Positions 55,854 through 64,000 of a DNA stretch of 64,000 bases are shown here, piece by piece. The DNA lies in the NCBI GenBank assembly GCA_028551475.1, contig CM052358.1, positions 26,066,853 through 26,130,852 on the forward strand, read 5' to 3'. Positions within the stretch are counted from its first letter, which is position 1, and every line of letters begins with the position of its first letter. The DNA comes from Casuarina equisetifolia. Lineage: Eukaryota; Streptophyta; Magnoliopsida; Fagales; Casuarinaceae. The notes below the pieces were generated by a model. That model saw only the letters and a program-made list of their open reading frames with translations. It made no database searches and was not told the origin of the DNA. The translations under genes and the position numbers were made by a program.

Positions 55854-58800
55854 TTTATTTTATGAATATGTGAGTTTATTCATCTAAAAATAAGAGAATA
55901 TAAAAGCTTAGGAGGCATATCCCAATATTTTAATTCATCTAAGAAAAAATCAAGTTTGGAATTCTACTACTATAACATAACAAAACATTGATTTGAAAGG
56001 ATTTAATGTTTCTAAATAAATATGTTCTCTTACATATTATTTTCCTTATTTTAGCCAATAATATTAGTATTTTTAATAGTTTTATTTTGAAAACATCTAT
56101 GATTTTATTCAAATCATATACAATAGATAAATGCTAAAAAAGAAAGTTTAAGAAGCTTCATAGCCAAATCATTTTTTTAGTTAATTCAATTATCCTTTAT
56201 AGTTTAGAGTTCTAATCATTGATGATCCGATAAAGGCCCTGTTGTATAAACATACTTCATCAAATATTCCTAATTCAAGTACATTGAAAAGACAAGTGTA
56301 ACCTAATTTCAAATTTAGAATTACAAAAATTATGATACTCGTTAATTAAGAGGAGCCATCAATGAAGTTGTATTTATTGATACCACTTCACCCAATCTAG
56401 TCATGCTATTCAACCACAATATTAATTTGGTGTAATTTCTTATTTCTCTTTACAACAATAAGAAGGCTTGGATAGTAAATATGAAAGAATCTATTGTAAC
56501 TTGAGAATGCCTCATCAACTCCATACCATACTTTCTTTAATGTCAACATGCATAACTAAAATTCACTTGCATTTTGTACTATGAGTTCATTTACCCCAAA
56601 AGGATGAATTTAGATAATTGATGAGCTTATAAATTAGTCATCCCAGCAAAACCTTTTTCCAACCTATAAGGTTTGGCAACCTAAGTCCTTCATTTTAGGT
56701 ATTTAAACAACTTGCCAAGCAATGGTATGAGTTTTATAATCTTTTGAATTATCTGCCGAAAAAAAGTACTTAATTTTTTTCTTAATCTCATAAATGGGTT
56801 TGTTTAAGAAAAAGAAACATTTACATCAAAAAGGTGTAAATAAAAGTAAGAACTAATTTTATCAATTATAACTGAGTATTGCAAAGTCCTCCAAAACATC
56901 AATTAGACATAACATTGAATTAACATCTTTATATGTAAATAAAAATAAGTCATTAGAAAAGCAAAGGTAAGCAATTTTCTCCTTTTTGTAGTGCTAATGA
57001 AATTTTGAAGTAGAAGCAAAAGTTTTCTCAATAATAATCTTATTAAGTACCCCTATGAAAGAAGAGATAAATAAAATGGTAGGAAATCTCATTTTCTTAA
57101 CCCATTGGTGCCCTTAAAATAGCCAACATACTCATCATTGAAGTTCACAAAAAATTTTGGTAATGGTAATGCATTAACCAATCACATCAATCAACATCTA
57201 AGAAGTATGAATAACTTGAAAGATTGTTAATACCACATCTTATTTAACCATGTCATAAGCTTTTATGAGATTAATTTTAACTATGACATACTTACCTTAT
57301 CATCTTTATGAAAATTAAAGACCAACTCTTAATAAAACATAACATTTTTTATATCTAATGAACCATACTAAAAACTATTTGGTTTTGGCTAACCATAATA
57401 GGAAGAATGATGCATATCCTTTTTGAAAGTAGTTTAGAGATTATTTTATATAGAACGTTATAGAAAGCTATTAGTTGGAAATCTTTTATATGACTAGGAT
57501 GAAGTTTTTTGGAATTGAGCACAATAAAATAGCATTAATAGCTTTTAATAATTTCTTGGATGAGAAAAAGTCTAACATTACATCTTCTACATCATGACCA
57601 ATAATAGGCCAAACTTTCTTATAAAATAAGTAATTGCATCCATTAAGACAAAAAACTTTGAAATCATGAAACCCTAAAATAACTTTCACTACATTTAATC
57701 ATGCAAAAGTAGGAAGATTTAACATGTCATTTACATTTTTCTAAAATAAGGAAGTGTACCTTTCAATATGAATGTTATTAGTAGGAGAAATACCAAGTAT
57801 AGATTGATAATATGTATGATAGCTTTTCACAAGGCATCATTGTCAAAAATAGTAGAACCATCTTCTTGCATTACGTGAGTGATTTTGTTTTAGGCTTTTT
57901 TATGAATGAATGGTGAAAAAAAATATTCTTCTATTATTCTTTCCCTCTATCAACTGAAGATTCCTCTATTTTTGTTTTAAAAATGATTTCTTCATGTTTA
58001 CTTAATGTAAGTAGTTGTTCCATTTTAAGCCTTCCCTTAGAGTGCAAAAATTTATCAAAGTGATCAAGTTGAACATGTTGTAGTTGTTCTTTAGCAACCT
58101 TTATCTTCTAATGTCAATTAACAAATTAGGTAGAGTTGAAATTCCTAAGTTGTGCCTTTAGTGCTTTTAGATTCCTCACAACTTTAAACATTTTGATGTT
58201 AAAAACTTCTTATTGCCAAATAGAATTGATGATATCCATAAAATCAACGCTATCTATAAAAAGTTGAAGAATCTAAAAAGTGTTTTTGTTTTCCTTATAA
58301 GTAGTATCTAACTTAATTAGGGAAGGAGAATGATCCAACACCAATACAAGTAAGAACTTGATAGAAAATATCTCAAATTTGAGAATGCATTCTATATTGA
58401 TTATTACTTTATCAATCTTACTTGCTTTTAGATTTTATATTGAGCTTTTATTAGACTAAGTATAGAAGGAACCAATAAAGAAAGGTTCCACCAATCCTAA
58501 TTTCCTAATCATGTCATTGAGATTTCATACTTGTTGTCCATTTAACACCTGGACTAATGCATTCATTTATGTGCCAAATTTTATTAAAATCATTTATTAG
58601 TAGCTAAAGAATATTTCTAACATTTTGGGATAAGAAAAGCTCAATATTTGCTCATAACTCCTTATGTTTAAATTCCATGTTATTTGCATATGATAATAGA
58701 CAAAAAGAATGATAGCAAGCTTGACCTATTGATGTAGTAGTGAATTGATTGGGATAAAATTCCTTGAATTGAAAGTTGTAACTTAGACAATTTCCACAAA

Positions 58801-58900
58801 ATCTATATTCTTCCAATTATAGATTGCAAGTAATTATTAGAGTAATTCTAACTAATAAACATGCTATAAATGACAAAATTTGTATTTTCTTTTTTTATCT
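55854..58900 (-). mobile_element. LINE (L1 clade), long and heavily degraded, copy 5
   Basis: Read on the minus strand, the 5' part shows the end of an endonuclease domain (GLVEPFFIGSFYT near 58480, VLDHSPSLIKL near 58330). An early reverse-transcriptase segment follows (YLFYKKVWPIIGHDVEDVML, SSKKLLKAINAILL, 57486-57689). The 3' part (55854-56850) parallels the 34.6-kb copy, including its 3' UTR. This is the longest LINE here, about 3 kb, but is full of stops and indels. Boundaries at the 5' side are uncertain. Confidence 0.8.
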
Positions 58901-58949
58901 TATGCTCTATCAAAATGATAGTATGTGGAGCTTGATATAATACAAAATT

Positions 58950-61110
58950 TGGAACTTCTCTTTGTTTGGCCAATTGTAAGAATTGCATTTAGGCTAAGTG
59001 CAAACACATAAAGATTATTTGTCCAAGATACGAAGAAGTAGGTATGGAGTACGATCTGTGCATGCTATGTTGCTTAAATACATCGACATCCTCAATTATG
59101 GAAGAATTTCCAAAAGAGTCTTTGTCAATATAAACTTACATCAATTAAAAGCAACTTTGGTGGGGTTTGATGGGCGGCCTTGTTATGAAGGCTAATTTTC
59201 TTAAGATTTGTTTACCTTCCAAGAAATGAATTATACATTTTAGCAACATATGTGGTTTGGTGGTGCATGATGGACATTTCTCTTGTTGATTGCAACATTT
59301 GCTTAAATAGACCCACAAGATTAACTATATAGGATATGTCAACTCTTATGAGAGCCAAATATTAAAGAGTCCTAACAATGATTTAGTAGTGAGTGGAATT
59401 AGGCAAAGGCTCTCCATCTGTAATGAATGGTAGGTGACCAATCAAACGGAGTTGAGACACCATAACCTCTCCCTCATTGGCATGGGTAATGATTTCAATG
59501 TCATATTTGGCTTGATATAAAAGTAAGTCATTGGAGGTTCGTTAGGCTTCAACCTTAAGAAAATAATATAGGTTGTCAAGATCTTTAATATCAAACTTAT
59601 TTTTTAATTTAATAAGGAATTGGAAGAAAGGTGCATTGGCACAACCTATAAGAATAATGTCATTTATATAGGCCAATAAAAAGCATTATCAGGAGGTGTA
59701 CATTAATAAATAGGAGGGTATGTATTCTTATAAAAAATAATGAAAATTTAATTTGTTTGGGTGCAAAGGCGATCATATCCTTTATACCTTCACGGGTACT
59801 TAAGAAATGCACAAGCTTTGAAACACGTATTAAGCTAGTGCTTGATGTATGGGCATAGATAGGTGTAAAATAAACACTGAAATACATAAAGATGGGTAAT
59901 TGATGGCCATTAATTTAATAAATTTTCACAAAGGGTTTTGTTATCTATGATTGGGTTTGACAACGTGTTTATGATGTGCATTCTTGTTTCAAAAATAAAG
60001 TGCTAGGAGGCCTGATTTAAAAGAAAAAGCCTAGTTTTGACAAGATGACAATGTGTGCATATAATACACCTATTATGAAAGGGAGAATATGGGTTTGAGA
60101 TTATTTAATGAACACCTAATTTAGAATGAAAGGGTGTGAAAGTAAATTTAGCTGCACTATCACATTGAATATATTTTTTTTATTTTCATTCCAAGTTGGT
60201 TTCAACCAATATTTGGAATTTCTCAAAAATAATGAGAAATTGATCTCTAGGTTAGAAAGTGTAGATTCAGAAAAATTGGAATAATTATCAATAAAGGCGA
60301 TGTAATATTTGTTTTCTTTAAACATAAGAGAATTGGAGTGGACCTGCAAATATCAAAGTGGGTTATGTCCATTGGGGTTTGTGAAATATTATTTGCAAGT
60401 AGATGTGCTAGTCTTGCACTTTTTCTAATCCTACAAGCATTGGAAGAAGGAATACTTCCAATAAACAAAATTTTATTCATGTGAAGCAACTTTATGAGAT
60501 TTGATAGGTAGCATTTCCCAACTATAAACACCATTTTTCAAGCATATTCAAAGAAGTTGTAAGTTGTTAGTGATTGTTTTACATTAAAGGGCTTTAAGCA
60601 ATAAATACCATGAACAAAAATCAAGATAAAGTGAGAGCACACAGTTGTTATCTTTAATAAATTTGAAGACAAATAAATAAGTTTTTTTAATTGATAGGAC
60701 CACAAGAATATTAAATTTTTAAAATTTAAGGTTTACAAAGATTACCTATATTCATTATGGGAAGGCCTGCACTATCACCTACTACATTACTTGTTGATCC
60801 CCATTGTATTGCATCAGGTTGCCAAGGCCCATATTTGATGTAGAAACATGATTTGTAATATGCTAAAGTCATGGAGCCACGTTGAATCAGATTGGGTTAA
60901 AAGGCTCGATGGCTTAGTTCATGACGATGTTGAAAGACAAGGCCCTTGGAAAATATGAGAAAATAGCAAAGAAGCAAAAGGAAATTGACTAGAAAACAAA
61001 AAACTGAAGATGGCCTTATTGATCATATTTATGTTGTCCGTAATAGCATCGAAGTGGAAAATGATTATCTTTGATCCAAAGTGAGAAGAAAGGTGATGAC
61101 TCAAATTGTC
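58950..61110 (-). pseudogene. Degraded Copia polyprotein: integrase, reverse transcriptase, RNase H
   Basis: Minus-strand fragments in the normal Copia order. Pre-integrase and integrase: ARLAHLLANNISQTPMDITH with HFDICRSTP (60247-60534), then FIDNYSNFSE (60116-60349). Reverse transcriptase: YINDIILIG (the YVDD site, near 59670) followed by KFDIKDLDNLYYFLKVEA. Later: GEPLPNSTHY, and YLALIRVDISYIVN (near 59330), the region leading into RNase H. Stops and frame changes are frequent; no LTRs or target duplications were seen. It abuts the 5' side of LINE copy 5. Confidence 0.82.
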
Positions 61111-61423
61111 AAGGATAAAAAAAAAATATTGATGCTATAATGGAGCTTCCTAGTAAAAAGGTAGTGGTGATTCATAAAACTAGAGCATAATGCTCTAACA
61201 ACATTAAAATAATTGAGTCTTTTCTACCAATTTTTAGTTAATATGGATTACTCTCCAGAGTCTATAGGATGAAAAACTAAAAGGTTGGTTAGACATATTG
61301 TTATATGGGCCTTATTGCGTTTCCCCTTTGTTTGGGCATGTAATTTTGGGTTAGGTCATACCCTATCCTACTTTTATTATTTTAACTTAATAAATGGGGT
61401 TCGAATCTTAAGAAAATGTGGCT
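61111..61423. other. Short gap
   Basis: Nothing recognised between the Copia relic and CRK-tail block 3. Confidence 0.5.
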
Positions 61424-64000
61424 ATTAGAGCCAGCCTCTACTTTAGGAACATGAATGTTTAAATCAATATCTTTCTTGTTGTTCATACCCTTTTGATATA
61501 TTGACTAAACTAAAGGAAATACAATTAATGATTGGAACTTAGTACACTACAAATTACATTACTTTATATATGTTAAACCATGTTTGTCTAATTACTTGGT
61601 AGCTAGGAAAAGGAAAATGTGTCTTTATCTAAAGAGATACACTAAAAAATAGACGTATAACATCTTTCAAAAAGATCAAACGTTTTAAACAGCATGCAAA
61701 AAAGGAGCTCGGGCGAAGAATTTTTTTTGTTGTTGCTTAATCCAGGAAATTTATCCATTAATTTTATCTTGAATCAATTTCATGATGTATATATAATTTT
61801 AACAATAATATTAGAAGTTTCATATTTTTTAGAATAAAAATAAAAAATATTGTATTTAATATCAATTTACTCTATTTTGGACTAATATTTTTGTTTTCAT
61901 GGTGACTTTTGTTGTAGTTACATGACTTCAATATGTGTGATTTGTGCATAGTTTTCTACAAAATCTAATGTACATAATTTTGGTATCTTAGTTTTAGCGA
62001 TTTCAAGTGGTAAAAAGATCAATTGTTTGTATAATATAGGCTGTGACGACGACTTCATAAGTTATGCGAGTATTTTCTAATTTCATCATTTAAAATTAGC
62101 ACCTCTAAATGAAAGTCAATGATGAGGATCTTTAAACCGATGGAAAACTTTTGGCATTGATGTGGTCATTTCTCAGCAACTAGAGTAATGAAATTATCGA
62201 ATGTACCCATATATGACATTATGTATTCATGAAAATCTAGTTGATAGACCCATTATGCCATCACTACTTCTTAAGCTTAACAATAACTCTGCCCTCCTGT
62301 CCCCTCGAGAGTTACGGTTTGTTGTTTGTTACATAGAAGGCCGAAATTAAACATGTCAACAAAGGAGGAGCTAGATCAATATTCAAAAAAACCAACAAAA
62401 TGGTAGGTTAGATTGTTGACGAGACGTCCGATAGTGTGACACAGGCACCTCTAAATGTGGATATAGTCTAATAAACAAACGCAGAAGCTTCCTTCAGATC
62501 CGAATTTCTGAAATAACGCTTAGTATTATTGTTTTGCATCTTGACCATGTGAAATGATCAATGTTTTTTCATGATGTATCATCATTCATGCTGATTTCGT
62601 TTTACACAATTTCTCTCAAACAATCGGCATTTCTGATTGATGAATTGGCAAAAAACAGAATAAAGTAAACTTCTAATTCCTAGTGATATCTAGATGTCCT
62701 ATTTTCTATGCCATCACCTTTAAAATTTTTTAGTATACAGGATTATCATTGTAAAAGATCATTATGCTTTTAATGATTGTTTCTCACTTAAACAGTAAAA
62801 AATTATTCGTGTCCTCTCTTTCCCGATCATAGTACCTCAGCTACTATTTCCTAGTCTTGATGCCTCACCCGCTGTTTCCTAGTCTTAATAACTAAACCGC
62901 GTGTTACAGTGCCTAAGTTTTACCCTTTCGAGACTGGAGAAGCTTGGCCTTTTTATATCCCTTGGGGACAGAAGAATCACATTGATTTGTGGACCTGGTT
63001 GGAAAAAGTCGCTTCATCTATGCCAAAGAGCGGTTCTGGGAACCACAGCCTATTGATCCGGTAAATGGTCAGGCTTTTACCTTTCCTGAGCACTAAAGGG
63101 CAAGATTGCTACTTAAACAATTGATGAGAGGTCATTGTTTTGCCCTCAATCTTCTATTACAAGTTCTTCGTTCGTTTTGGCGGAAAGCTAATATGGATTT
63201 TATAAGAATATTGATTGGATAACTTTGTTATGACTTGCCACCAAGAACACATTAAACTTGAAAACTTGATTGAATCCTTTTACATTAAAAAATAAATACA
63301 TTCAAACCTCCTTAAGAAATGATGTGGATGATCCAAAACCAAAAATAGTGGTACATACCGCCGCTTACTCGGACCTCCATTCAGAGCTTACAACACTTCT
63401 CCTGCCTTTCCAATTAGGGGTTGTTGCCAACTACTAGTCGGGTTTACACACAGCATCACACACTTTCCATCTATTATTCGGTAGTTCTATCGAGATAGAA
63501 GGATTGCACATAAGCGAATAGAACATTAATATTGTATCCTATTTTTCTTCATGTCAATTGGCCTTGATAGCTCTCTTTATCTTCCTTCAGTCAACTTTAA
63601 TAGTTCATTTAGATAATCCCAACTCAATCTTAGCCCAAGCTTTCTGCAAACTCGTTTTTCTTCATTCGGTAATCTTGTTTTAGAAGCCAATTCTCACATG
63701 GCAACCACAGCTTTCCAAAATAGTGATCTCACTTCAATTACTGAATGACAGCCTTCACCTGTCATCCTTTATGTTGAGGAACCAAATGCTATAGTTAATA
63801 TAAACCTGAATGCTCATATTCAAAATCTATTTATATGGATGATTTCTACTTCTATTTTGAAAAGCATTTCCAAAAACTTTTGTCCACTTGACGAAAAGAC
63901 AAAGATGCTGATTTGCCACTTCCCTGTCTTGTTTGGACAATAAAAAATGGAAAATAAATGACAAGTTGTTGGTTGTTGACCCGCTTGGAGGAATGAATCA
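61424..64000 (+). repeat. CRK-tail block, copy 3 of 3, runs off the window
   Basis: Matches copy 2 from the left end and copy 1 from 62059 to the last base of the window (gacaagttgttggttgttga against 46381). It is therefore the longest copy and probably continues beyond 64000. Confidence 0.85.
62180..62330 (+). pseudogene. CRK kinase C-terminal relic 3
   Basis: SNEIIECTHI, then HENLVDRPIMPSLLLKLNNN in the shifted frame, as in relics 1 and 2. One frame break lies between the two pieces. No kinase core is upstream. Confidence 0.7.

Noticed and set aside
1-64000. CRISPR arrays, bacterial operons, rRNA or organelle DNA
   Set aside because: No regularly spaced repeats, no rRNA-like text, and introns and retroelements throughout show nuclear plant DNA.

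Overview
The window is nuclear DNA of a dicot plant, probably a woody eudicot. It contains a TIR-type NBS-LRR resistance-gene remnant (this class is missing from grasses), a UGT71-like glycosyltransferase, an LRR subfamily II receptor kinase with 11 exons, DUF26 receptor-kinase (CRK) relics, and many Gypsy, Copia and L1-type LINE remnants in AT-rich DNA. Only two protein-coding genes look intact. The rest is gene relics, retrotransposons and segmental repeats.

Region by region. 1-5502 is most of a Gypsy (Athila/Tat-like) LTR element that carries gag but no pol. Its right LTR ends directly against an NB-ARC exon of a TNL pseudogene (5503-6767, with a possible C-terminal relic near 7.4 kb). 9658-11091 (minus) is an intronless UDP-glycosyltransferase. 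14264-22894 (minus) is a receptor kinase close to Arabidopsis At5g10290/At5g65240. I could place all 11 exons; they give an open 611-residue protein only if exon 5 uses a splice acceptor 4 nt upstream of the expected one. 23.6-29.06 kb is a tandem duplication of about 1.09 kb whose second unit is split by 3.2 kb holding a 3'-truncated Copia element. A further Copia relic lies at 30.1-30.85 kb.

31-44 kb is mostly non-coding, with several diverged duplicated blocks, a LINE with clear target-site duplications (34.6-35.7 kb) and a possible IDA-like peptide-precursor relic (37.2-37.7 kb, minus). 44.5-64 kb is a decayed CRK locus. Three copies of a roughly 2-kb block each begin with the tail of a CRK kinase domain (44.7, 54.2 and 62.2 kb). 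One CRK ectodomain exon lies at 48.4-49.3 kb and a transmembrane/juxtamembrane remnant at 53.3 kb. L1-type LINEs (46.8, 51.7, 54.5 and 55.9-58.9 kb) and a minus-strand Copia relic (58.95-61.1 kb) are interspersed.

Taken together, this looks like a defence and signalling gene neighbourhood (TNL, CRK, SERK-like kinase, UGT) being broken up by retrotransposons and local duplication. All family calls come from reading motifs by eye. Repeat boundaries are approximate unless a target-site duplication or splice site is stated.
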